A stretch of DNA of 64,000 bases from Selaginella moellendorffii (lineage: Eukaryota; Streptophyta; Lycopodiopsida; Selaginellales; Selaginellaceae), in the NCBI RefSeq assembly GCF_000143415.4, contig NW_003314304.1, positions 575,102 through 639,101 of the forward strand, written 5' to 3'. The notes beneath the pieces were generated by a model, which was not told where the DNA came from, did not search any database, and was given only the letters and a program-made list of their open reading frames with translations. The position numbers and the translations under genes are program-made. Shown piece by piece: positions 11,255 to 21,728 of this stretch; positions within the stretch are counted from its first letter, which is position 1; each line of letters opens with the position of its first letter.

Positions 11255-12740
11255 ATGGGCTCTCACGAGAAACTTCACGTTGTTCTTATCCCACTTCCAG
11301 CACAGGGACATGTCGTTCCAATCATCTATCTCGCCCGCAAGCTGGCGCTCCTCGGAGTCACTGTGACCATCATCAACGTTGATAGCATCCACGAAACCTT
11401 GCAGCAATCCTGGAAGAGCGAGGACAATCCTGTGAGTAATGGCCACAACATTCGCCTCGAGTCCATCTCTATGGACTTGCGAGTTCCCAATGGCTTCGAC
11501 GAGAAGAACTTCGACGCGCAGGCCGCCTTCTGCGAGGCCATCTTCCGAATGGAGGATCCACTCGCGGAGCTCTTGTCCCGGATCGATCGAGACGGCCCCA
11601 GAGTCGCGTGTGTCGTCTCGGACTTTTACCATCTCAGTGCTCCACACGCTGCAAAGAAGGCTGGATTGGCTGGAGCGAGCTTTTGGCCGGGAAACGCTGC
11701 TTGGGCTGCCATCGAATTCCACGTTCCAAAGCTCCTGGAGATGGGAGACGTTCCTGTCAAAGGTGAAGCTTTGATTGATCTAGAAGTGTGTTCTAAGAAA
11801 ACTTGGGATTTCTATGGTGCCAGCGGGAGATGAAAAGCTGATTTCTTACATCCCTGGAATGGAGCTAAGATCGCAAGACATTCCACTCTTCATGCACGAC
11901 GGAGAATTCGAGAAGAACGGGGAAGAACAATCACTGTATCGCTCCAAGAGGATCGCACTGGATTCTTGGTTTCTGATAAACTCTGTCCACGACATCGAGC
12001 CGCGAATTTTCGAAGCGATGAGGGAAGGATTCGGGGAGAATTTCGTGCCGGTTGGACCATTGTTTCCTCTCAAGGGAGAGGCGATCGATTCGACTGGATT
12101 GCAAGAGGTAAACCTGAGAACTCCGGATGAATCTTGTCTTCCATGGCTAGACAAGCGTGATCGTGGTTCGGTCCTCTATGTTTCGTTTGGAAGCATCTCC
12201 TTCATGACTGCCAAGCAATTCGAGGAGATCGCGCTGGGATTGGAGGCAAGCAAGGTTTCTTTCCTCTGGGTGATACGATCAAACTCTGTTCTTGGCATGG
12301 ACGAGGAGTTCTACAAAGGTTTCGTGAGCAGGACTGGCGGGAGAGGATTGTTCGTGAGATGGGCGCCGCAGCTAGAGATCTTGCAGCACGAAGCAACAGG
12401 GGCTTTTCTCACTCACTGCGGATGGAACTCCATGCTTGAGAGCTTGGCGTGTGGAGTGCCAATGCTGGGGTGGCCATCTATGTTTGAGCAAAACACGAAT
12501 GCCAAGCTGGTGCTGGAAGGCGAGGGCGTGGGAGTGGCATTCTCGAGATCTGGAGGGAAGGATGGATTTGCGCCGAGAGAAGAGGTGGAAGAGAAAGTGA
12601 GGGCGATCATGGAGGGAGAGCAAGGCAGGAGATTGAAAGCCAGGGCGATGGAGATTCGAGAATTGGCTGTCAAGGCTGCTTCTCCCGGAGGTTCTTCTCA
12701 CACGAACCTCAAGAAATTCGTGGAGAGCCTTGCCTCGTAA
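11255..12740 (+). CDS. UDP-glycosyltransferase, family 1 (two exons, intact)
   Basis: The two exons are 11255-11762 and 11824-12740. The 61-nt intron starts GTGAAG and ends GCCAG, and joining restores the frame, giving 474 residues, a normal length for plant UGTs. The N-terminal domain has PLPAQGH with catalytic His19, and CVVSDFY supplies the partner Asp123. The PSPG sugar-nucleotide-binding box spans residues 349-392, exactly 44 residues, from WAPQ through HCGWNS to the final Gln. Such enzymes move a sugar, usually glucose from UDP-glucose, onto small acceptors such as phenolics, terpenoids or hormones in the cytosol; the acceptor cannot be told from the sequence. It lies 341 bases after the unknown 240-residue gene on the same strand. 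The ATG at CATCCATGGGC fits a plant start context. The A' copy at 41353 differs by about four bases. Confidence 0.93.
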
Positions 12741-12744
12741 AGAA

Positions 12745-13440
12745 GATCTTCGCGGGGATACCGATCAAAAACGCTGTCGCGGCAACGATCATGATCGTCG
12801 CCTATGGCCAAGAGGGCGACGGGGATTCCGCTAAGCAGGTGTTTGATCGTGCCTTGCCCAGAATCTCCTTTGCTGGAACGCGATGCTCACAGCATATGCG
12901 CAGAACGTGCATTTGCATTAATTGAAGCTTCTCTTTGATACCATGCCCGAGAAAGATGTGATCTCTTGGACCGCAATGCTACAAAAACAATACCTAGTTT
13001 GATAGATGCCGAGAATGTTTTTGCAACTAAATGGAATTTAGCAACCTGGACTGCTATGGGTCATGTAAATGCCCAAGTCAGGAATATGGAAAAGTTGAGG
13101 ACACGATACTAGAGAAAAATCTAGTGTTGTGGAACTCTCTCATTGCAGGATTTGCTCACAATGGATCTATCGAGAAGGCGGAGAAGCTCTTTCTCGAGAT
13201 GCCTGAGTGGGATCTCATGTCTGTGAATGCTCTAATCTCTACTCATGGCAATGTCAATTGAGTGCAAGTTATTTTGGATTCCACTCCTTTGGTGAGCACC
13301 ATGCTCTAGAACACGATCCTGGTGGCCTACAGTGACAATGATTGCATCATCAAGGCCAAGACCATCTTTGATTATGAGGTGGAGCAGTGGAATCTCATGT
13401 TGTGGAACTCAATGGTCTTGGTAGTTGAGTGGCAATCATG
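12745..13440 (+). pseudogene. PPR protein pseudogene downstream of the UGT
   Basis: Plus-strand frames give broken PPR repeats: IVAYGQEGDGDSAKQVFDRA, then FDTMPEKDVISWTAML (in another frame), and the open stretch 13031-13261 with LVLWNSLIAGFAHNGSIEKA and FLEMPEWDLMSVNALI. Stops and frame changes separate the repeats. There is no start codon with a plausible promoter. Relative to A', divergence rises clearly from about here on. Confidence 0.7.
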
Positions 13441-15290
13441 ATGTAGCCTAGCAGTTGTTCAATGTGATGCTCAAATGAGATATGGTATTTTGCCACTCAA
13501 TCCTTACGCAATAAGATCTAAGTATCCCAAGACTTGATTATAAAAGAGATTTAATATATAATTTATTAAGATTTAAATATAGAAAGAAAGAGCCCATAAA
13601 TAAGAGTCTACCCATTAAATACTGAAGAAAACAGCCCATAAATAAAAGTGCATCCAATCCCTTTAGTTACTTATAATAACTTTTTTCTGCATCATCATCA
13701 ATTCTTTTTATGCCTCCTTTTATATTGGGATTGTGGGGAAGACTTATACCATATATTTAAGAAAACTTCCAAAGCTTCCAACTTTAGAAATTCTAGATGA
13801 CTATAATCTACAAAATAGATGTAATTAATCACAACACCATTTTATGGGTAATAGAGTTAAAATGGGACTTGTATTGCTAATAGAGTTTAAAATCAATACC
13901 CAAGAAACATGTAATAAATTTGCTTATTTACAAAGTTGGGTATGATATTAATGAAACTATCACACCTAGGCAAAATGTATCCTATATGCTTGCTATCAAG
14001 AAATCTATCATGCATGTTTTTGTACATCATAACTTAGAAAATAAATAGTTTAGAAGTTTTATAAAATATAAAATACCTACTTATTTTTCAGGCTTGCCTA
14101 ACACTGACACCACCAAGATCCATAATGCACTTGGAGAGAATGATTTAAAATGAACTTTCATTGCATACATTATAAATTTATACATTAAGTTGGGGTTATT
14201 TAGCAGAAGGAAAATGATATGGCTAACTTCAAGTAGAAGTATTTTTGACAAAAAGAATGTATCATGCATGTTGTCATTGGTCTAATTCTCAACTTTCCCA
14301 TTAATATATGAAAAACTATCTAGAAAATTGAAGAGAATGAAGTTTAAGCAAAGTTTTTTGTATCTTTCAACACGAACAGTTAAACTAGTGTTATATATCT
14401 ATATTTATGTCATTTTCATGAAAGATGTCAACAATCTATTATAAAAGGCCACTAAAGACACCCATAGTGCTTTGGTGTGCTATTGGGGAAACAAAGCAAA
14501 TCTATAAAAAAGCTAAGTGAATGAAAAAATAATAAATAAAATACTATTATTATATAGTATATTATTAATGAGAGTTCTTTTAACTCCTCATCATAAGCAT
14601 CTCGTCAAACATGAATGAAACTACTATAAAAAATCATTGCTATAAAACACATATGTCCCCTTTTGGTTTGTAAAAGTAAGTTTTAAAATTGATATAATAT
14701 TTTTTGAACTTTTCGATTATTGTTATTTATTGGTGGAACTTATTCCAGATTTTAACCATCTAGTGATGGAACTAATGCCTGATTTTAGTTATCTGATAGT
14801 GGAATATAGGTTTAATTTAGAGCTTCCTCATCCTCATTTTCATCATTGTTGACATCACCATCATTACCAGCATTAATAACTTCTTCCTAGTCTAATGTAA
14901 AGGTCTCTTTCCCAAGGCATTCTAATTCTCAAACACAATCTATCTATCATGCCTTTTAAACTCTTATAAATATTATTAAATATATTCTTCCATCGTTTAT
15001 ACCCTTTGCAATAAGTCAAGTGTAAATTGGTGTCTCAAATGGCACACCTTTATATCAAAGAAGATAATATATTTAGGAAAGATCCTAAAAATTTTATTAT
15101 ACTTTTAAACTATATATCATATGAAATAAAGCTGGCTATAGTGTTGTTTTACTTCTAGACTTATTTAGCAACCACCCCTTTGTGATCCCTTCCAAATATG
15201 CATTGACACATGTGTTGAAGAACATGAAAATGACATTTAGATCATCATTAATGTGTAGTGTCAAAAACTTCTCATTTTCACCTATAGTTT
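13441..15290. other. AT-rich spacer, no gene seen
   Basis: Low-GC sequence with no open frame of interest on either strand. It is conserved in A' (43541-45405), but with clearly more substitutions and small indels than the UGT region. Duplicate homology ends near 15290. Confidence 0.5.
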
Positions 15291-15324
15291 GTATGGAGTG
15301 GGATTTGAGTTTGAAGGCCTTGGT
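15291..15324 (-). mobile_element. Stub of a minus-strand LTR interrupted by a second LTR
   Basis: A few dozen bases including GAGTTTGAAGGCCTTGG match the minus-strand LTR fragment in A' near 45530-45548. The match stops exactly where the TGTGAGACACAAATC LTR begins. Confidence 0.45.
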
Positions 15325-16540
15325 GTGAGACACAAATCGTAAGCCCTAAAGTGGAGCCGAAAGGGCACCACATGGTGGCGGCCGAAGCGAAAGCCAAACA
15401 AGCATAACACGTTTGGACTAAAAGCTCTGACTTGAAAGGTTGAGAGCGAGAGTGGAACTCTTAATGAAGTGCTCGAGGAACAAACACAAAGTGAGCAATA
15501 AGTGAGTCTCTAGAAAAGGGACACAAGAGGACAACCACAAAACCTGAGATGGAGTCCGAGATGGAGTTCAAGATGGATTTGAGATGGAGTCCAAGATGGA
15601 CCCGAGATCTGAGATGGAGTTTGAGATGAACTCGAGATGGACCAAAGATGGAGTCTGAGATGGACCCGAGATGAAGTCCGAGATGGAGTCCGAAATGGAC
15701 CCAAGATGGACCAGAGATGGAGTCTGAGATGGACTAGAGATAGAGTCTGAGATGGACATGAGATGGAGTCCGAGATGGAGCTTGAGATGGACCCGAGATG
15801 GAGTCTGAGATGGACTAGAGATGGAGTCTGAGATGGACATGAGATGGAGTCCGAGATGGAGTCTGAGATGGACCCGAGATGGAGTCTGAGATGGACCAAG
15901 ATGGAGTTCGAGATGGAGTCTGAGATGGAATTCGAGACCGAGACTGAGATCGAGACTGAGACCAAGACCGAGACCAAGACCGAGTCTGAGTCCAACGTCG
16001 AGGCCGAGACCGAGTCTGAGTCCAAGATCGAGTCCGAGTCCGAGTCTAAATACTAATATAGACTGTTGGGTGAAAGCCCAAAGCAATCGTCCCCCAGGGG
16101 GGGAGAGGAGCTGCAGGGGGTTCCAAAAGTATAGTAGGGAGAGTATGGGGGTGTGAAGCCCAGTGGAGCTAGTTTGGCCAGGAAAGGCCAATTTGGCCCA
16201 GGAAGGCTATACTTAGCTGTTGGGTGATGGGATGACCACTGGGAAGTCAAAGGCTAGAGTGAATACAGACTGACAAATGGGGTAACTTGGTGAAGTGTTC
16301 AAAAGCCAGCTTTAGTTCCCCTGGGAGATTGAATGGTCAATGCTCCCAGTCCAAGCATGGGTGGCACTACCTACTTGGATACTTGGTGTGGCTCAATGGA
16401 ACCTCACTCTAAGCCCATGGCTAAAGCACCCAAAGGCGAAAGGCGGGGAGAGTACCCAAGAGGCTCGCATAGGGTTACGGTGTTTCGAAATATTTTCCCA
16501 AAGTCCCAGACTATGGAGAGGAAGAGGAGCAGTCCTTTGG
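15325..16540 (+). mobile_element. Solo-like LTR of a second retrotransposon family containing a minisatellite
   Basis: It starts TGTGAGACACAAATCG and is the counterpart of the minus-strand fragment 54564-54092, which starts TGTATGAGACACAAATCC. After about 220 bases a GAGATGGAGTCC-type minisatellite follows (15543-16055). Next comes a part resembling the other LTR family, with TGAAAGCCCAAAGC and GTATAGTAGGGA. It ends near 16540, where sequence matching the Cassandra-like LTR in A' resumes. No internal domain or second LTR is present, so it is probably a solo LTR. Exact ends and the target-site duplication could not be fixed. Confidence 0.6.
15543..16055 (+). repeat. Minisatellite, about 12-bp units (GAGATGGAGTCC) grading into 6-bp GAGACC units
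   Basis: Degenerate tandem units GAGATGGAGTCC/GAGATGGACCC fill about 400 bases, then give way to shorter GAGACC/GAGTCC units. All frames are open over long stretches because of the repeat, giving acidic or serine-rich nonsense translations. These should not be taken as genes. The inverse repeat sits at about 54092-54330. Confidence 0.85.
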
Positions 16541-16774
16541 TGTAGTGATATATTTGAATCTTATAGATTGTCTCTTAAATCTTTTTTTTTTTTTTGTTGC
16601 TTATAACTTCCTTCCACGCATTCACCAAAAACCTCTGTAGCAATTATTGAAGCAATTACCACCTTTTTTTGCTACCACTTAAAGAATGCTTAATAGTGGT
16701 GTTTGTCCACCACTTCCAACCATTTTCTATCTTGTAATTTAAATTTGGTGCTAGTAAATTTAAATTTAAATTTA
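16541..16774 (-). mobile_element. Remnant of a Cassandra-like LTR and deletion junction
   Basis: Bases 16545-16765 match 46500-46710 in A', including the T-run, CTTATAACTTCCTTCCACGC and CCACCACTTCCAACC. After GGTGCT the match stops. A filler of repeated AAATTTAAATTTAAATTT follows before the ATPase relic begins at about 16775. Confidence 0.6.
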
Positions 16775-18177
16775 AGAGTGTGCTGTTTTCCCCAATATCT
16801 CCCTTAACAAAGGCAATCAAAGGACATGGAAGAAAAAACCCAGAGACCGGATTCCGACTCTGCAAAGAAGGAACACACCACTCAGGTTCTAAGAAATTGG
16901 TGACCCTGGATGTAGTGTCTATGAACAGAGTTAAACATGTTCCACCTAACACTCGTGTAGATCTTCGAAGTGGGATGTACACGTTTTCTTCCTGTCCATC
17001 TATGGAAAGGTAACAGCAACCGGGCTTCATTGAAGACAAACAGCAGCTTCAACAGTTGGCCTGTCATCTCCATACCAATTCCCAAAGCCAGGGACCTCAA
17101 GAATATAACTCTGGAAGACTTCAATGGCTTTAGTCTCCCATGTCGTCCATAGTTCAACTGAGTACTAGCCTGTATCTTCTTGAGAAACTTAAGTTTCCAT
17201 TCAAGTTTTTTAATCCGATTCTCCACCCCCGGCCAAAATCCCTTTCCACCATCTACCGTCATCATGTTTGAAAACACTTGCAGCCCCCACGGCTCCTCTT
17301 TCCCTAGTCCTCCACCCAGCTCCTCAATGCATGCGATCCAATAAGCCAGACAGTAGGTCATGCATGCGAGATGGCCTGCGTAATCTCCATTTCCCAGTGC
17401 CTGCCTTGCACGGCCGAGGAAAGCATTTCTAAAATATGAGGGCTGAGGATAACAGGAGCCAGAACCCAGCGACAAGTAAATGACCCAAACCTGTTTCCGA
17501 TGTAACTCTCGAACCACCCTCGACTTACCCCAGCCGCTGGACTGGAAGAGACCAACGATACGTGAAAAATCAGTCTCCTTCTTGATCTTGTTCAGGGCAT
17601 CGTAAAACGAGTCTACTCCACTGCCCTGATATTCCATGTCAAGTGCTCGACCTGTAGCAGCAGCAAACATAAACATTCATGCAAACTGACGCACTTACTT
17701 GCCAATCGTTAACTCTATGCCATGTTGTGGACTTGTCCTTGTACTGCTACTGCTCCTCCGGTGTCAGCTTGTACCAGCAAGCTCTATAGATTTCATCAAG
17801 CCATTCCTCGCCGTTCAGCTTCTTGTGGATACACTCCCAAGATTTGAAAAGAAGCGCTGGGTACTTCTCCAACACCATTCTCACTTTTGATTCCCGCGCC
17901 TCGTTGTCTATTTGTTGCAGCGCCATTTCAAGTACATACTGTGGGCCGATGCCTTAGTGTTTCTCTTGGTGCTCTGGCGACAACTTGTCCCAACTCTCAA
18001 GCAGCAGATCCAAATACATCAGCTTCCTGTCAGAAATGAAACCTTTCCGGGCTTTGACGATATCTCATCTCCACCGATCGCATCCGCTCTTGTGCACATA
18101 GCAGCAGCCCGTATGCCTCGTCGCTCTCTTCCCGAATCCTCTTTCGGTCCTCGCTGCCTTTTACCTCTGTCGGCCAT
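16775..18177 (-). pseudogene. P-loop ATPase gene relic resembling the Crinkler-type NTPase module (B copy)
   Basis: The open frame 17676-16882 (264 residues) has a Walker A-like SSGWGKSR at residues 46-53 and a Walker B-like FVFNEARLLL at 213-222. The first glycine of Walker A is replaced by Gln and the Walker B Asp by Asn. After a frame change, LTLFIDTTSRVTNFLEP continues at about 16950-16880. This order resembles the NTPase domain of Crinkler (CR) proteins of fungi and oomycetes; the family assignment is from memory and moderate. Upstream, to an ATG at 18177, two frames give charged helix-like sequence (SVEMRYRQSPERF, SWDKLSPEHQ, WYKLTPEEQ) with stops. An intron-like GTAAGT...CAG lies at 17698-17652, but the phases disagree. 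The 3' end is cut off at 16775; B' keeps more. Confidence 0.55.
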
Positions 18178-18214
18178 AGTTGGGGCTAGGGCTTGTAATC
18201 GTGGATCCAGCAGC

Positions 18215-18325
18215 GTCGACTCATGTATTCCAAGTGTGGAAGCATGGTGGAGGCTGAGAGAGTTCAGGAGCATGCCTTGCCACAGCCTGGTGTCGTGGAT
18301 AAGTCGCACAGGATTTGCAGCAGGA
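18215..18325 (+). pseudogene. PPR repeat fragment, plus strand
   Basis: MYSKCGSMVEAERV followed, one frame over, by FRSMPCHSLVSWISRTGFAAG is a single PPR repeat with a frameshift. It abuts a minus-strand PPR relic tail to tail at about 18325. Confidence 0.55.
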
Positions 18326-18880
18326 AAAGTTTTCAGGGAGGACATTTCATTGATGAAATGCTCGGCTTCTTGCAGTCTCCGACACCGTGCGAGGAGATCG
18401 ATCATACAGATATAGTGATCTGGAGAGGCTGAAATTATGCCCTGGAAATTCTGGTGGCCGTTCCCGCGTGGCTACATGTTGCCAGAAGGTTGAGAAAAGT
18501 GATTTGGTTTGGGAGAATTCCCTCGAGCTTCATCGCCTGGAAGATCTCTAGCGCTGCTTCCTCCTATTCAATGTAGGCAGTGAGCATCGCCGTCCAGGAG
18601 ATCACGTCGCGCTCGCACATGGAATCAAACACGGCTCTCGCGTCTAGGGAATTGCGATCTTCTTCGACTCCACAGCAACCAAGACTCGTCCGCGCTCCAG
18701 GCTGGGGATCGCCGCACAGGCATCGATCGCCAGAGTGAAGGAAACCTCCTCGACCAAGACTCCCTCCAGATCCATGCGCACAAAGATCACGAGGGATTCT
18801 GGCGCGCGAATCCACTGACCGCCCCCCAGGAGACGGCATCCTTGCGATCACGAGCAGCCTCTTCAGTCCCACTGCTCTCC
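18326..18880 (-). pseudogene. PPR protein pseudogene, minus strand
   Basis: Minus-strand frames give AVSWGAVSGFARQ, ESLVIFVRMDLEGVLVEEVS, VFDSMCERDVISWTAMLTAY with a stop, EEAALEIFQAMKLEGILPNQ and HYICMIDLLARCRRLQEAEH. These are successive P, L, S and E-type PPR repeats, and the last resembles the family's DH-YxCMIDLLGRAGRL-EAE motif. Stops and frameshifts break it. The relic ends where the opposite-strand fragment begins. Confidence 0.7.
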
Positions 18881-19865
18881 ACCTTTACAATTGAAATGCT
18901 GGCCCACACAGACTGCATTAACGAGATTAGAAAATCTTTTGTATATCAAAGTATGTCTATGTAAGAAAAATTGAAGAACACAGCTTTTAGCTTTTTGTGG
19001 TATTTTTGTAAATTTTTGTAACTTCACTTGTAATGTATGCTAAAATACATTTGTATGTTAACCAACATCACATGTAATATATGAGGTATTCCATCAATTC
19101 CAGGATCATCCTTTAACAATGCCAAGCCCAGCAAGAGCATTGACAAGAATCGAGGCAAACATTTTTTCCTGCGCTTCTTTCTTGTCAGCATCATTGTCAT
19201 CATTATATTTGTCATCAAGAATAACTATATCGCATTTGTAAAAGTCGTTATAGTAAAATAACATAATTTTAGAAAAGATAAGGTTCTTATGAATTTTGTT
19301 TTTGGTTTACTTAAAGCAAACTTGATATACCTAGAATATATTTGAATATTTTAGAATATTCTACCATTTAAGGGTTGTTATTTATTTTCTATAATTTATA
19401 AACATGGTTATAATTTATAAATTTTTCTAAACACTTTTTAGTATATTCTTTTTTATTCTACCATCTAATTGTTGACATGCAATAAGATTAGTCTTGTTTT
19501 TATAAATTATATACATGTTTATAATTATAAATTTTCATTTGATCAATAAATAAAAATAACACTACTATTAAGCAAACTAAATGTTGCCACAACAATTTTT
19601 TTTAAACTACTCAGTTTAGTAGTACTTAATTACTTTTATATTTCAATATTTTAAAGTTTGTCAAAACCTTCATTTCTTTGATTAAGATTTCCTTTATAAT
19701 ACTTATAATTAAGTACATTGACTTGCATTAAATTAACCTAAACTCGTAAACTTTAACTCAACTTTAAACCACCCCAGGAGCTTGGATAGCCTTGTAGCTC
19801 CTTTCAAGAGGTTTCTTTCTTCCTACGATCTGCCACGCAATCCCACCGGGTGAAAGAAATTCACA
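18881..19865. other. AT-rich spacer with a short conserved coding-like fragment
   Basis: Mostly very AT-rich DNA. On the minus strand at about 19230-19100 a short stretch reads DADKKEAQEKMF and NALAGLGIVKG; the B' copy has MFALDLVNALAGLGIVKG. It looks like the end of some protein, but I do not recognise it. Nothing else is seen. Confidence 0.4.
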
Positions 19866-20760
19866 AGATTATTAGCAGCCACAATAGCTCAACGTTTTCC
19901 TTGCGAATCTCATGTGGGGACATGGTCTAGATTGGCCTTCAATCACATCTGCCGACCCAATGTCTTCTGCTCTCGGCGATTGCCCAGAATGGAACCTTGG
20001 GACGGCGTTCCAGCATGGTTCGAAGCAATGCCCAAGAGAGATGTTACGACACTACGCAGCTGATGGGAACTTGATCAAGCCCAGGAACTATTTGATCGAA
20101 TGCCGAGAAGAATGTAGTGGCATGGACTGTGATGGTTACCGCATTGGAGTGCTCTGATATCAGCTTATGCAGCACACAACCGGCTTGAAGAAGTGAAGCG
20201 TTTTTTGATGCGATGGAGAAACCAAACATTCACGTCTACACTGTGATGATCACTGCGTATGCCAAAGTAGGGGAAATTGCAAATGCGGAGAGGATGTTTG
20301 CTCTCATGCCTGAGAAGGACGTAATCGCTCAAAATACAATGCTCCAAGCGTTTGCTCACAATCGTCTTGTTGAGAAGGCAAGCGTAATCCTTGACAAGTA
20401 TGAAATGCCTTGGAACGATATGATCAATTGCATATGCTAAAAAAGGGCAAGCATTTCGTGCAAAGCAAGTGTTTGATTCCATGCCCGCAAAGAAACAAAA
20501 CATCGTGACTTAGAACTCAATGCTCTCGCTGTTTAATCTCCGAGCTCTAGAGCTGCTGAAAACCATGCAGCTCGAAAGGATCAAACCAAACGAGATAACT
20601 TTCATCGCAGCACTGGGTGCCTGTGCTGACGCCGGCAAGCTTGAAACTGGACAAGCGTTCCACGCCAAGATCATCGATCAAGGACCAATGCATCCAGGTC
20701 TCGCTGGTGAATATGTATGGGAAATGCCGTAGACTGTCACAGTCTTCACAAACCCAAGCA
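19866..20760 (+). pseudogene. PPR protein pseudogene (B copy, plus strand)
   Basis: Broken PPR repeats on the plus strand: VYTVMITAYAKVGEIANAER, then MFALMPEKDVIAQNTMLQAF and later LELLKTMQLERIKPNEITFI with GACADAGKLETGQAFH. Compared with B' this copy has lost the repeat corresponding to 61045-61130 and has extra stops. It reads towards the 236-residue gene and ends about 260 bases before it. Confidence 0.75.
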
Positions 20761-20977
20761 AGCGTCCACGACACTATTTGCTGGATTGTGATGATCATGG
20801 CTTTTGAAGACAACCACCACTTGCCGGTCGTGTGCTTCATGAGCACCCCAAAAAACCAGATTTCTCTCCTGTCAAGCAACTCTATTTCGCGATCAAAGTC
20901 CCCTTTCTGGGTTGACCCCGGAGCAGCCCAGCGAAGAAAGAAACCTCTCGAAAGGAAGCTACCTTTTGTGAAACTTC

Positions 20978-20985
20978 TATTTAAG
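20978..20985 (+). promoter_or_regulatory. Degenerate TATA box of the 236-residue gene (unit 2)
   Basis: TATTTAAG stands at the position of TATATAAG in the other three units, with its start 40 bases before the ATG. One substitution might weaken transcription of this copy. Confidence 0.45.
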
Positions 20986-21017
20986 AGTTCCAAGAATTAG
21001 GGTTTGATAGGATTCTT

Positions 21018-21728
21018 ATGGGTCATACCAAAGAATTAGTTGTAGAACTCCCAAGGGTAATGAACGTGGAGAAGATTTTATTCTCTTCCAACACCAACAA
21101 TCTAGAGTGTGAAGTATTTGGGAAAGAGGATCAAGACGGAGAGTGGAAGTTTTTGGGTAAAACAGGTCGAGAAGCAAGATTCAAGCTCACCAAGCTGAGA
21201 TTCATTCTTGTCAAGCCTCTCTCTGGATTTGAGGTATCTACGATTGTGAGTTTTTATAGCAAGGACAATGCCCAGAAGCCTGTGGAGGAGTTAGAGTTGA
21301 AATACATTAATCCTCAAAAGGTGGACTATCAAAATCCTTTTAAAGTTGGCCAGCTTTCCAAGGACACTCTTGTCACGAAAGCAATTGTTCGATCCAATCT
21401 CCGGTATTACAAATTCCGGTTGTGGGGCAACATAGAGTATCCCTGCCAGTGGTGGTTTCCAATGGGAGACTACGACCAGGACGAGCCCAACCCTAGAACG
21501 CGAGAGTTGACCATCAGATACTTTGATGTGAAGAATGAGGGGAAGGTAACGCTAGCACCTCAATGCAAGTTGATTGTTTTTGAGAGGACTTCCACTGAGG
21601 AATTTGATCTACATAATCTTCCACAAAAGAAGCAGTCAAATAGAAAGGGTTCTGATAAAAAACTATCTAAACTCTCTAATCTGAGCATAAAAGTTTTAAA
21701 GGCCTTAAAAGTTGTTAAAAGGAATTAG
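21018..21728 (+). CDS. Unrecognised 236-residue protein, same family as 10191-10913 (unit 2)
   Basis: This is an open intronless frame with the same two-half architecture as unit 1. It matches over the full length, with scattered conservative changes (for example GKD to SKD and HYDQDK to DYDQDE) and a four-residue deletion (RHSE region) in the C-terminal part. The basic tail is rewritten (SNRKGSDKKLSKLSN). An AATAAA follows at 21752. The downstream UGT is broken, so any co-function with a glycosyltransferase is lost in this unit. It is probably transcribed from the weakened TATA at 20978. The function is unknown. Confidence 0.72.
   Translation: MGHTKELVVELPRVMNVEKILFSSNTNNLECEVFGKEDQDGEWKFLGKTGREARFKLTKLRFILVKPLSGFEVSTIVSFYSKDNAQKPVEELELKYINPQKVDYQNPFKVGQLSKDTLVTKAIVRSNLRYYKFRLWGNIEYPCQWWFPMGDYDQDEPNPRTRELTIRYFDVKNEGKVTLAPQCKLIVFERTSTEEFDLHNLPQKKQSNRKGSDKKLSKLSNLSIKVLKALKVVKRN

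Noticed and set aside
11249-11722. Minus-strand frame opposite the UGT first exon (also 41347-41820)
   Set aside because: Antisense shadow of a well-supported UGT exon.
15543-16055. CRISPR-like direct repeats
   Set aside because: The units are about 12 bp, degenerate and lack spacers; the context is a plant LTR.
15510-16191. Long open frames in both strands of the GAGATGGAGTCC array
   Set aside because: They are produced by the minisatellite, which has few stop codons in any frame; there is no start context or domain.
17652-17698. 47-nt intron in the ATPase relic
   Set aside because: GTAAGT and CAG ends are good, but joining them changes the frame and leads to a stop, so it is mentioned only as intron-like.
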